Assembly (NCBI GenBank): GCA_963795555.1
Contig: CAWCHZ010000002.1
Coordinates: 248,001 to 312,000 of the forward strand
Direction of reading: 5' to 3'
Source of the DNA: CAWCHZ01 sp963795555
GTDB lineage: Bacteria; Actinomycetota; Thermoleophilia; Solirubrobacterales; Solirubrobacteraceae
DNA length: 64,000 bases
A program made the position numbers and the translations under genes. The notes beneath the pieces were generated by a model, which searched no databases, was not told the DNA's origin, and saw only the letters and a list, made by a program, of their open reading frames with translations. Below, piece after piece: positions 1-7,575 of the stretch (position 1 is the first letter of the stretch; every line of letters begins with the position of its first letter).

Positions 1-1
1 G

Positions 2-238
2 CTGCGGATCACCCGGAACGGCCAGTCGCTGCGCGGTGCGACCGTGACCCTGACGTTCAACCATCTGGAGATGCAGATGCCCCAGCAGCAGTACCAGCTG
101 AGCGAGGTCCAGCCCGGCGTCTACAGCCGGGCCGCCCCGGCGCTGATCATGGTCGGCAAGTGGGGGCTGTCCTTCGAGGTCAGCCCGCCCAGCGGGCCGC
201 CGTTCAGCGCGCTGATCGTCGACCAGGCCAACGGCTGA
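2..238 (+). CDS. C-terminal end of a YtkA/FixH-like protein, 5' end outside window
   Basis: The reading frame is open from the first bases of the window to a TGA at 236-238. The visible 78 residues contain the pattern TLTFNHLEMQMP followed by GVYSRAAPALIMVGKWGLSFE, which resembles the beta-sandwich end of YtkA/FixH-like domains (family resemblance judged by eye). Such proteins are exported or membrane-anchored and are often near copper or cytochrome oxidase genes. The stop overlaps the ATG of the next gene, so the two are probably one operon. The start and any signal peptide lie outside the window. Confidence 0.5.
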   Translation: MRITRNGQSLRGATVTLTFNHLEMQMPQQQYQLSEVQPGVYSRAAPALIMVGKWGLSFEVSPPSGPPFSALIVDQANG

Positions 239-438
239 TGGAGGGTCACGACATCAGCGCCTCCGCGCCGGACGTCTCGCCGCCGGACGCTTCCGGACCG
301 GACGTCTCCGAGTCGGCGGCGCCCGCGTCGGGTGGCGCGAGCATCCGCCTGCGCCTGCTCGCGGCCGTGCTGGCGCTCGCGGCGGGAGTGGCGGCGCTGG
401 TCATCGCTATCCTGCTGGTCCGGGGCGTCCTCGCCTAG
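238..438 (+). CDS. small single-pass membrane protein
   Basis: This 66-residue protein starts at an ATG that overlaps the TGA of the preceding gene (ATGA), which decides the start. The first half is an acidic, proline- and serine-rich segment with the repeated pattern PDVS/PDAS. The second half is one hydrophobic helix (LRLLAAVLALAAGVAALVIAILLV) ending in a short positively charged tail. The N-terminal half is therefore either cytoplasmic or a periplasmic arm. No family is recognised. Translational coupling to the YtkA-like protein suggests a shared role at the membrane. Confidence 0.5.
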   Translation: MEGHDISASAPDVSPPDASGPDVSESAAPASGGASIRLRLLAAVLALAAGVAALVIAILLVRGVLA

Positions 439-587
439 GAGCAGCTGCGGTTAGCTGGCCGTTAGCCCACCGCACCACAATCCACCGACTTGACCACGCT
501 CGACGAGGCCATCCGTGCCAAGAGGCGATCGCCGCGGCGCGCCGAATCACACCTCGCTCAGCCCAGCACCAGGAGGAGATCAGTTTC

Positions 588-1418
588 GTGAGCTCACGCA
601 AGGCCCTGCGCGAGGAGGCCCGCGCTCAGCGCGTGGCCAAGGAGCAGGAGCTCGCCGCCCAGGCCCAGCGCCGGCGGCGGCTGAGGATGCTCGGCACCGC
701 GCTCGGCGCCGCGGTGGTCGCCGTGGTGATCGCGATCGCCGTCAGCAGCAGCGGCGGCGGCAAGAGCGCGGCGGCCAGCAGCGCCAGCGCCGTCACGGCG
801 CTTGGGACCGGGCAGCTGCCGCCCTACTCGGCGGTCGTCAACCAGGCATTCACGGGCATCCCCGAGCACGGCGTCGTGCTCGGCAACCCCAGCGCGCCGG
901 TCACGATGACGGAGTTCATCGACCTGCGCTGCCCGGCCTGTCGTAACTACGAGATCGCGGTGTTTCCGCAGCTGCTAGACAAGTACGTCAAGACGGGCAA
1001 GCTCAGGATCGTGGCGCAGCTGCAGACCTTCGTCGGCGATCAGTTTGCGCCGGGCGATGGCGTGCGCGCGGCACGCATGGGCCTGGCGGTCGCGCAGCAG
1101 AACCGCTTCTGGCCGTTCGCCGAGCTCTTCTATCTCAACCAGGGCGACGAGACGACCAGCTATGCGAACGATGCCTATGTCAGCAAGATCGCCGAGGGCG
1201 TCAGGGGGGTCGATGTCCCGAAGGCGTTGGCGGCGCGCAGCGATCCCACGATCACCCAGCAGCTCGCGCAGATGTCCAATGCCTTCAACAACGATGGCTT
1301 CAACGCGACGCCGTCGTTCTTGATCGGCCGCACGGGCGGGACGACGCAGGTGCTCAACCCGACCGCCTTCACGCTGTCGCAGTTCAGCGGTCCGATCGAT
1401 CGGCTGCTGCGCGGATGA
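588..1418 (+). CDS. membrane-anchored DsbA-like thioredoxin-fold oxidoreductase
   Basis: This 276-residue protein has a positively charged N-terminus with a helical segment, one membrane anchor at about residues 31-52, and then a DsbA-type thioredoxin fold. The redox motif is C115-P-A-C118 in the context MTEFIDLRCPACRNYE. The late segment NDGFNATPSFLIG carries the expected cis-proline loop (TPSF). It probably forms or shuffles disulphides outside the membrane. The start is GTG, chosen because AGGAGGAG at 571-578 is well spaced. The stop overlaps the start of a VKOR gene, a known redox partner of DsbA-like proteins, so the pair probably forms one electron-transfer module. Confidence 0.88.
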   Translation: MSSRKALREEARAQRVAKEQELAAQAQRRRRLRMLGTALGAAVVAVVIAIAVSSSGGGKSAAASSASAVTALGTGQLPPYSAVVNQAFTGIPEHGVVLGNPSAPVTMTEFIDLRCPACRNYEIAVFPQLLDKYVKTGKLRIVAQLQTFVGDQFAPGDGVRAARMGLAVAQQNRFWPFAELFYLNQGDETTSYANDAYVSKIAEGVRGVDVPKALAARSDPTITQQLAQMSNAFNNDGFNATPSFLIGRTGGTTQVLNPTAFTLSQFSGPIDRLLRG

Positions 1419-1906
1419 GCGACCGGCGCCTGCGCAATGCGATTCTCGCGCTGGCGCTGGTGGGCCTCGGGATTGCCGGCTACCTGACCTATATCCACTA
1501 CGCCGGGATCCGGCCCGTCTGCCTGGCCAGCGGCTGCGAGCAGGTGCAGTCGAGCAGCTACGCGAAGCTGGCCGGAGTGCCCGTCTCGGTGCTCGGGCTG
1601 ATTGGGTACGCGGCGATCCTCGCGACGTCGGTGCTGCGAGCCGAGAGCGCGCGAGTGGCCGCCGCTGGCTTCGCGCTGACCGGTCTGGGGTTCAGCGCCT
1701 ACCTCACCTACCGCGAGCTCTTCACGATCAAGGCGATCTGCCAATGGTGCGTCGCCAGCGCGGTGCTGATGGCGCTGCTGGCCGTGATCACGGTGATCCG
1801 CGCATTGCGCGTCGAGTCGTCCACGCTGCCCGGCGGCTCGGCGGCCGGCGGCGAGCCGATCGCGGCGCGCGCCACGGATCCGCCGGCGGCCAACGCGCTG
1901 CGATGA
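1415..1906 (+). CDS. VKOR-family membrane oxidoreductase
   Basis: This 163-residue protein has four or five predicted membrane helices. It carries the two cysteine pairs of bacterial vitamin K epoxide reductase homologues: an early pair around CLASGCEQVQSSSYAKLAG and the active CQWC motif followed by a hydrophobic helix. In this family the enzyme reoxidises a DsbA-like partner using quinone. The gene overlaps both neighbours by 4 bp, which places it in a three-gene redox operon. The C-terminal tail is alanine- and glycine-rich and probably disordered. Function follows from motifs and context and is secure at family level. Confidence 0.9.
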   Translation: MSDRRLRNAILALALVGLGIAGYLTYIHYAGIRPVCLASGCEQVQSSSYAKLAGVPVSVLGLIGYAAILATSVLRAESARVAAAGFALTGLGFSAYLTYRELFTIKAICQWCVASAVLMALLAVITVIRALRVESSTLPGGSAAGGEPIAARATDPPAANALR

Positions 1907-2568
1907 TCCACCGCAGCGCGCGGGCGGCGCTGCTCGTGGCGGCCGTCGCGCTGGCCGTCTCCGCTGTCCTGGCATCCGGCCACCTCCCGGGCCAGCCCGC
2001 CAGCGCCCGTGCCGACGGCGATCCGGCCAGCGATGTGCTCTATGGCGCCGACGTCTTCTTCCCCTACCAGCCGTTGGTCTCGCCCGCGCTGCAGCGCAGC
2101 CTGACGAGCCTCGTGGCCAGCGCCAAGCGCGCCGGCTACCCGCTCAAGGTCGCGCTGGTGGCGACTCCCAACGACCTCGGCTCGATTCCCAACTTCTTCG
2201 ACGAGCCCGCCCGCTACGCGCAGTTCCTGTCGATCGAGATCGCGCAGGCCGAGCGCGCGCCGACGCTGGTGGTCATGCCCGCCGGGTTCGGGCTGGCCGA
2301 GAACGGCCAGCCATTCTCACTGGCACCACTCGCCGGCGTGAGCGCTCGCGCCGCGCGCGGCTCCTCTGATTTCCTCGCCCAACGGGCGATCCTCGCCGTG
2401 CGTCGCCTGGCCGCCGCCGCGGGGCATCCGTTGCCCAGCGCAGCCACGCGCTCCGCCGGGGGTGGCTCGGGCTCGACGGTGGTCGCGGCGATCGTGATCG
2501 CGGCGCTGGCAGCCCTCGGCGTCGTCACGGCGCTGTGGCTGCGCCGCAGAGGCGCCGCGCGGGCCTAG
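1903..2568 (+). CDS. exported, C-terminally membrane-anchored protein of unknown function
   Basis: This 221-residue protein begins with a signal-peptide-like segment (AALLVAAVALAVSAVLA) and ends with a membrane helix followed by RRRGAARA. The middle domain has the strand/helix pattern VLYGADVFFPYQPLVSPALQ ... KVALVATPNDLGSIPNF ... PTLVVMPAGFG. This recalls small alpha/beta domains of the TPM type, but I cannot assign it. The ATG overlaps the VKOR stop, so it is the third gene of the redox operon. Its own stop interlocks with the stop of the convergent permease gene through a CTAG. Confidence 0.65.
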   Translation: MIHRSARAALLVAAVALAVSAVLASGHLPGQPASARADGDPASDVLYGADVFFPYQPLVSPALQRSLTSLVASAKRAGYPLKVALVATPNDLGSIPNFFDEPARYAQFLSIEIAQAERAPTLVVMPAGFGLAENGQPFSLAPLAGVSARAARGSSDFLAQRAILAVRRLAAAAGHPLPSAATRSAGGGSGSTVVAAIVIAALAALGVVTALWLRRRGAARA

Positions 2569-3428
2569 TTCACCGCCCGCCGGGCAAACCCACGCGCGCC
2601 CAGCGCGGCGAAGACTACGAGCGAGACGCCCAGGCCGAGCGCGATCCATCCTGGGGCAAGGTGGTGGAAGCTCGTCAGCGACGCGCGCATCCCCTCGCTG
2701 ACGTAGGTCAGTGGGTTGAGCAGGGTCACGATCTGAAACCAGCGCAGTCTGTGCAGTGATGCCCACGGGTAGAACGTCGCGCCGGTGAAGATCAGCGGTG
2801 TGAGCACGAGCGCGAACACCACGCTGATGCGGTTCGGTGGGACGGCGGTGCCGAGCACCAGGCCCATCGCGCCGGCGGTCAGCGAGCCGACCACGATCAC
2901 CCCGGCGACCGCGAGCCAGCTGGGGTGATCGACCGCGATGCCGCCCGGCAGGATCAGAGCCGCGAGCGGCAGGATCAGCAGCGCCGCGATCGTCGCTCGC
3001 AGTGCCGCGATGACGACCTTCTCAGCGGCCACCGCGACGACTGGGATCGGGGCCAGCAGCCGGTCCTCGATCTCCTTGGTGAAGGAGAACTCGATCACCA
3101 GTGGCAACGCGGTGTTCTGCAGCGCCGTCAGGACCAGCGTCAGTCCCATCACGCCCGGCATCAGCTGCGCGCCGTAGGCGCCGCGCGCCGAGCCGATCTC
3201 CGGCAGGACGCGACCGAACACGAACAGGAAGAAGATCGGCTGCAGCAGCGCCTGGGACAGGAAGGCGACCGGCTCGTGGCGAACCGTCACCCAGAGGTCG
3301 CGGCTGCACAGCGCCAGGAACGCGCGCAGCCGCGTGCCCGGCGGAATCGCGACCGTCTCGCCCGGGACCGGCGTCGGCCCGCTGGTGGGGGCGATGGCGG
3401 GCGACAGCTCGCGCGACGGCGCGCTCAT
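2565..3428 (-). CDS. ABC-2 type exporter permease
   Basis: The 287-residue protein has about six membrane helices and the usual features of ABC-2/DrrB-like permeases: LWVTVRHEPVAFLSQALLQP before helix 1, KEIEDRLLAPIP in the cytoplasmic loop, and a late NPLTYVSEGMRA segment. It forms the channel of the exporter with the ATPase encoded just upstream on the same strand. Its ATG overlaps a TGA (ATGA), but that TGA belongs to a duplicated micro-ORF and not to the ATPase gene itself. The substrate is unknown; drug or lipid export is typical for this family. Confidence 0.88.
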   Translation of the reverse strand: MSAPSRELSPAIAPTSGPTPVPGETVAIPPGTRLRAFLALCSRDLWVTVRHEPVAFLSQALLQPIFFLFVFGRVLPEIGSARGAYGAQLMPGVMGLTLVLTALQNTALPLVIEFSFTKEIEDRLLAPIPVVAVAAEKVVIAALRATIAALLILPLAALILPGGIAVDHPSWLAVAGVIVVGSLTAGAMGLVLGTAVPPNRISVVFALVLTPLIFTGATFYPWASLHRLRWFQIVTLLNPLTYVSEGMRASLTSFHHLAPGWIALGLGVSLVVFAALGARGFARRAVN

Positions 3429-3480
3429 CGCAGCTCCCGTCCGCTCACCCGCGGCTCGTGCCCGCTCATCGCAGCTCCCG
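3422..3480 (-). repeat. duplicated ATGA junction with a 14-codon micro-ORF
   Basis: An 18-bp sequence occurs at 3422-3439 and again at 3463-3480, a period of 41 bp. Each copy contains the last codons of the ATPase (GRELR) plus ATGA. Between the copies, on the minus strand, an ATG at 3469 overlaps the ATPase TGA and opens a 14-codon frame, MSGHEPRVSGRELR. Its TGA overlaps the permease ATG at 3428. The micro-ORF starts like the permease (MS...) and ends exactly like the ATPase, as expected if an overlapping stop/start was tandemly duplicated. Confidence 0.85.
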
Positions 3481-4434
3481 CCCCGTCAGGTGCACGAAGA
3501 CATCCTCGAGCGTGCCCTCGATCCGGCGCATGCCAACCAGCGTCAGGCGGCGCTGCTGGACCGTCGCGAGCGCGCTTTCCGCGAGCGTGGCCCCGTCGCC
3601 GTAGAGCCGCAGCGTGAAGCGCTCCTGCGAGGTCTCGACGGCATCGACGCGCTCGACGCCGTCAAGCGCCGCAAACGCGGGGCTGGGGTCCTCGTTGCCC
3701 TCGATGGTCAGCTCCAGGCCATGCTCGGCCGGCAGCAGTCGGCGCAGCCCGCGCGGCGTGTCCAGCGCGATGATCCGCCCATGATCCATGATCGCGATCC
3801 GATCGCAGAGCCGATCGGCCTCGATCATGTCGTGGGTCGTCAGCATCAGCGTCGTGCCGCGCTGGCGCAGGTCCAGCATCGCCTGCCAGAGAAACAGCCG
3901 TGACTGCGGATCCAGCCCGGTCGTGGGCTCGTCGAGGATCAGCACGCGCGGCTCGTGCATCAGCGCGCGGGCGATCATCAGCCGCTGTGCCATCCCACCC
4001 GAGTAGCGGTTCACATGGTCGTTCTCGCGGCCCTCGAGGCCGAAGCGAGCGAGCAGCTCGCGCGCGCGGCGGCGACGCTCGCGCCGCGGCGTGCCGAAAT
4101 AGGCGGCGTGGAATGTGAGGTTCTCCAGCGCCGTCAGCATGCGGTCGAGGTTGCTCAGCTGCGGGACGACCGCGATCTGGAGCTTGGCAGCGACCGGGTT
4201 GCGCGCGACGTCGACGCCGTGGACGAGGATTCGCCCGCTGGTCGGGCGCACGCGCGTGGTGATCGCGCCGATCGTCGTCGTCTTGCCCGCGCCGTTGGGT
4301 CCCAGCAGCCCGAAGATCTCGCCCCGGCGGACGCTGAAGTCGACGCCCGCGACGGCCTCCGGCATGTCGGCGCCATAGCGCTTGCGCAGCCCCTCGACCG
4401 CGATCGCGGCGGTCGAGAGCTCGGCGGCGGGCAT
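3466..4434 (-). CDS. ABC exporter ATP-binding subunit (DrrA-like)
   Basis: This 322-residue ATPase has a Walker A motif (GPNGAGKTTT), the signature YSGGMAQR, Walker B (VLILDEPTTGLDP) and the H-loop (LTTHDM). The C-terminal 90 residues match the DrrA-type extension that follows the nucleotide-binding domain (LEDVFVHLTGREL). It energises the permease encoded downstream. The ATG at 4434 is the only good start, and the gene faces away from lon with a short shared upstream region. No substrate can be named. Confidence 0.92.
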   Translation of the reverse strand: MPAAELSTAAIAVEGLRKRYGADMPEAVAGVDFSVRRGEIFGLLGPNGAGKTTTIGAITTRVRPTSGRILVHGVDVARNPVAAKLQIAVVPQLSNLDRMLTALENLTFHAAYFGTPRRERRRRARELLARFGLEGRENDHVNRYSGGMAQRLMIARALMHEPRVLILDEPTTGLDPQSRLFLWQAMLDLRQRGTTLMLTTHDMIEADRLCDRIAIMDHGRIIALDTPRGLRRLLPAEHGLELTIEGNEDPSPAFAALDGVERVDAVETSQERFTLRLYGDGATLAESALATVQQRRLTLVGMRRIEGTLEDVFVHLTGRELR

Positions 4435-4469
4435 TGTTGGAGGGTAGCCGGCGGGGCTGGAGCAGGGGC

Positions 4470-4493
4470 TATACTTGCTTCAGTTATTGAAGC
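4470..4493 (+). promoter_or_regulatory. lon promoter with overlapping palindrome
   Basis: A good -10 box, TATACT, lies at 4470-4475. It is followed immediately by a perfect inverted repeat GCTTCA-GTTAT-TGAAGC at 4477-4493, 20 bp before the lon ATG. A palindrome over the expected transcription start suggests repression of lon. It does not match the HspR-associated repeat consensus (CTTGAGT-N7-ACTCAAG). No convincing -35 box is visible. Confidence 0.5.
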
Positions 4494-4512
4494 TGCTATT
4501 GGAAGCGTGGCC

Positions 4513-6801
4513 ATGACCAAGTTGCTGCTGATCTCGCTGGAGGACCAGGTCGTCTTCCCCAACATGAACCTCAATCTCGCCGTCGACGTCGGCGAGGAGG
4601 ACCGCGTCGTGCTCGTGCCGCGTCACGAGGGCGCCTACGGCAAGGTCGGCACGGTCGCTCAGGTCATCGAGCGGCTGCGCCTGCCCGGCGGCGCGCACGC
4701 CGTCGCGCTCGCCGGCCTGCATCGCGGGCTGATCCGCGCCGCCGAGGCGACGCCCGGCGGAGGGCTGCGCGTCGAGGTCGAAGAGCACGTCGACGACGAG
4801 CCCGTCGACGGCCGCACCCGCAACGCCGCGCGCGAGTATCGCGCCGTGGTCGCGGAGATCCTCGACCTGCGCAGCGCCGACGCGCGCGTGGGGGAGTTCC
4901 TGCGCTCGATCACCGAGCCCGGGCCGCTGGCCGACACGGCGGGCTACTCGCCGGATCTCACCTACGAGCAGAAGGTCCGCCTGCTGGAGACGCTCGACGT
5001 GACCGAGCGCCTGGAGCTGGCGCTGGCCTATCAGCGCGAGCGACTGGCCGAGCTCCAGGTCCGCAAGCGCATCCGCGAGGACGTCGAGTCGGGCGCCGAG
5101 CGCCAGCAGCGCGAGTACTTCCTGCGCAAGCAGATGGAGTCGATCCGCAAGGAGCTGGGCGACGACGACGCGTCGGTGATCGACGAGTACCGCAAGCAGA
5201 TCGAGGCGGCGGAGATGCCCGAGCAGGTCCGCGAGCAGGCCGAGCGCGAGCTCGGTCGCCTGGAGCGCATGGGCGAGCAGTCGGGCGAGGCGTCGATGAT
5301 CCGCACCTATCTCGACTGGTTGATCGCGGTGCCGTGGTCCAAGCGCTCGCAGGAGCGGCTCGACCCGGTCCACGCGCGTGAGGTCCTCGACGCCGACCAC
5401 GCCGGCCTGGAGGACGTCAAGGATCGCATCACGGAATATCTCGCCGTGCGCAAGCTGCGCCAGGATCGGGGCATCGAGGAGGACCGGCGCTCGGGCGCGA
5501 TCCTGACGCTGATCGGGCCGCCCGGGACGGGCAAGACGTCGATCGGCGAGTCGATCGCCCGTGCCACCGGCCGCGAGTTCGTGCGCATGTCGCTTGGTGG
5601 CGTGCGCGACGAGGCCGAGATCCGCGGTCATCGCCGCACCTACATCGGCGCGCTGCCCGGCCGGCTCGTGCGCGCGCTGCGCGATGCCGGCACGATGAAC
5701 CCGGTGATCATGCTCGACGAGGTCGACAAGGTTGGCGCGGACTGGCGCGGCGATCCCTCCGCGGCGCTGCTGGAGGTGCTGGACCCCGCGCAGAACCACT
5801 CCTTCCGCGATCACTACCTCGACGTCGAGCTGGACCTCTCGCAGGTGCTGTTCATCGCGACCGCAAACGTCGCCGAGACGATTCCCGGCCCGCTGCTGGA
5901 CCGCATGGAGATCATCCGCTTCGACGGCTACACGACCGACGAGAAGGTCACGATCGCGCGCAACTACCTGTGGCCGCGTCAGCGTGAGCGCAACGGGCTG
6001 CGCGAGCAGGAGGTGGAGATCTCCGACGAGCTGCTGCGCACCGTGGTGACCGAGTACACGCGCGAGGCCGGCGTGCGCCAGCTCGAGCGCGAGCTGGGTA
6101 CGCTGCTGCGCAAGACCGCGACGCGGATCGCCGCGGGACAGGCGAGCGCTCCGGTGACGATCGACTCGGCGCAGCTGCGCGAGGCGCTCGGACGCCAGCG
6201 CTTCTTCCAGGAGTCGGCGATCCGCACGGCCGTGCCCGGCGTGGCGACGGGCCTGGCGGTCACCGGCACCGGTGGCGAGGTGCTGTTCGTCGAGTCCACG
6301 GCGATGGCCGGCAAGGGCGGGTTGCGGCTGACCGGGCAGCTCGGCGAGGTCATGAAGGAGTCCGCGCAGATCGGGCTGTCCTGGGTGCGCGCCCACACGG
6401 GGGCGCTGGGCATCGATGAGCATGCCCTCGACGAGCGCGAGGTCCACGTCCACGTGCCCGCCGGCGCGATCCCCAAGGACGGGCCCAGCGCTGGCGTCGC
6501 GATGGTCACATCGCTGGCCTCGCTGCTCACGGGACGCCCCGTGCGGCATACGGTCGGGATGACCGGAGAGGTCACGCTCCAGGGTCGGGTACTGCCGATC
6601 GGCGGCGTCAAGCAGAAGGTGCTGGCGGCGCATGCGGCGGGACTGACGGACGTGATCCTGCCCGAGCGCAACCGCGGCGACCTCGACGACGTGCCCGAGG
6701 CGGTGCGCGAGCAGGTCACGTTCCATCCGGTCATGACGGTCGATGAGGTGCTCGGGCTGGCGCTCGAGCCCGCTCCGGCGCGCGATGTCGCGCTGTCGTA
6801 G
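4513..6801 (+). CDS. lon: ATP-dependent protease Lon
   Basis: The 762-residue protein has the full Lon layout. An N-terminal substrate-binding domain covers about residues 1-200, followed by a coiled helical region and an AAA+ module with Walker A GPPGTGKT at 335-342. The C-terminal protease domain has catalytic Ser659 in KDGPSAG and Lys702 in [11 protein letters not shown]. It degrades misfolded and regulatory proteins. The start at 4513 gives [20 protein letters not shown], the usual Lon beginning; the longer upstream frame overlaps the divergent ABC gene and is not coding. The length is a little shorter than the E. coli enzyme (784). A promoter and palindrome lie just upstream. Confidence 0.97.
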   Translation: MTKLLLISLEDQVVFPNMNLNLAVDVGEEDRVVLVPRHEGAYGKVGTVAQVIERLRLPGGAHAVALAGLHRGLIRAAEATPGGGLRVEVEEHVDDEPVDGRTRNAAREYRAVVAEILDLRSADARVGEFLRSITEPGPLADTAGYSPDLTYEQKVRLLETLDVTERLELALAYQRERLAELQVRKRIREDVESGAERQQREYFLRKQMESIRKELGDDDASVIDEYRKQIEAAEMPEQVREQAERELGRLERMGEQSGEASMIRTYLDWLIAVPWSKRSQERLDPVHAREVLDADHAGLEDVKDRITEYLAVRKLRQDRGIEEDRRSGAILTLIGPPGTGKTSIGESIARATGREFVRMSLGGVRDEAEIRGHRRTYIGALPGRLVRALRDAGTMNPVIMLDEVDKVGADWRGDPSAALLEVLDPAQNHSFRDHYLDVELDLSQVLFIATANVAETIPGPLLDRMEIIRFDGYTTDEKVTIARNYLWPRQRERNGLREQEVEISDELLRTVVTEYTREAGVRQLERELGTLLRKTATRIAAGQASAPVTIDSAQLREALGRQRFFQESAIRTAVPGVATGLAVTGTGGEVLFVESTAMAGKGGLRLTGQLGEVMKESAQIGLSWVRAHTGALGIDEHALDEREVHVHVPAGAIPKDGPSAGVAMVTSLASLLTGRPVRHTVGMTGEVTLQGRVLPIGGVKQKVLAAHAAGLTDVILPERNRGDLDDVPEAVREQVTFHPVMTVDEVLGLALEPAPARDVALS

Positions 6802-7111
6802 CTGCGCGCCCGTCCCCGAGGAGGTCCGCCGAGCGGCGGACCTCCTCGAGCGGCGCTGGACTCTGACCACGATCTATGCCTGCCACAGCGGCGCCATGCG
6901 CTTCAACGAGTTGCGCCAGTCGCTGCGCGGGGTGCCGCCCGCGACGCTCGCCGAGCGCCTGGTGCAGCTCGAGCGGGCCGGCATCCTGCACCGGGAGATC
7001 GTGCCCTCGCGCCCACCGCATGTCGAGTACGTGCTGACCGAGCGCGGCCGCGAGCTGGCCGCGCTGATCGAGCGCTTGCGCGGCTGGGCGGGGTCGGCGC
7101 TCGTGTCTTAG
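6785..7111 (+). CDS. HxlR-family winged-helix regulator
   Basis: This 108-residue protein has the HxlR pattern: an N-terminal cysteine pair, the helix VRRAADLLERRWTLTTIYAC, the recognition region RFNELRQSLRGVPPATLAERLVQLERAGIL, and the wing REIVPSRPPHVEYVLTERGREL. HxlR proteins are dimeric DNA-binding regulators, often of redox or aldehyde stress genes. The ATG at 6785 overlaps the end of lon by 17 bp, so it may be co-transcribed with lon. The gene is convergent with the DUF3303-like gene, their ends overlapping by 4 bp. Confidence 0.85.
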   Translation: MSRCRSCAPVPEEVRRAADLLERRWTLTTIYACHSGAMRFNELRQSLRGVPPATLAERLVQLERAGILHREIVPSRPPHVEYVLTERGRELAALIERLRGWAGSALVS

Positions 7112-7401
7112 CCGCGCCGCTGCAGGATCTCCCCGCCCCAGCGCAAGCCCTGCTCGGGCCTGCAGGCAGGCGTGCAGGTGATGCTGAACACGTCGCCCCA
7201 GGTGAAGCCCAGCTCGAGCACCGGCTCGAAGCTGTCGGCCTCGAATATCACGATGACCGCCGGGTCGTCATCGGCGAGCCAGTACTCGCCATGCACCTCG
7301 ACGCCCGCTGGATAGTCCCACGAGGCGCGTCGGGCGAGCGCCCCGTCGCGCTCGTCGCGTGAGAGCCCGGGCCGCCACGCGGCCTGCCAGACGTACAGCA
7401 T
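7108..7401 (-). CDS. small DUF3303-like protein
   Basis: This 97-residue protein begins MLYVWQAAWRPGLSRDERDG and contains EYWLADDDPAVIVIFEADSFEPVLELGFTW, the beta-alpha-beta pattern of small dimeric alpha/beta-barrel proteins of the DUF3303 kind. The start is fixed by GGAGGAG directly before the ATG at 7401. Biochemical function is unknown. The longer frame running upstream lies over the divergent epimerase gene and is not used. Confidence 0.7.
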   Translation of the reverse strand: MLYVWQAAWRPGLSRDERDGALARRASWDYPAGVEVHGEYWLADDDPAVIVIFEADSFEPVLELGFTWGDVFSITCTPACRPEQGLRWGGEILQRRG

Positions 7402-7575
7402 CGCTCCTCCTTGGTTGTGGTCGGCGCCAGTCTCGCCGGCGGGCTGGGCGTGATGCAAGCTGTGGTGGGCGCTCGGCTGGGCGCGGCAAGCTGGGCTGGG
7501 CCTGGCAAGCTGTGGCCTTGGCCGCCACCGCAACCCACGGCTGGGCTGGGCGTTGAAGCGGAGGTGGGCGCGCCG

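Noticed and set aside
4480..6870. A 796-codon minus-strand open frame opposite lon
   Set aside because: It is a mirror frame caused by high GC and biased codons. The plus strand encodes a complete Lon with all motifs.
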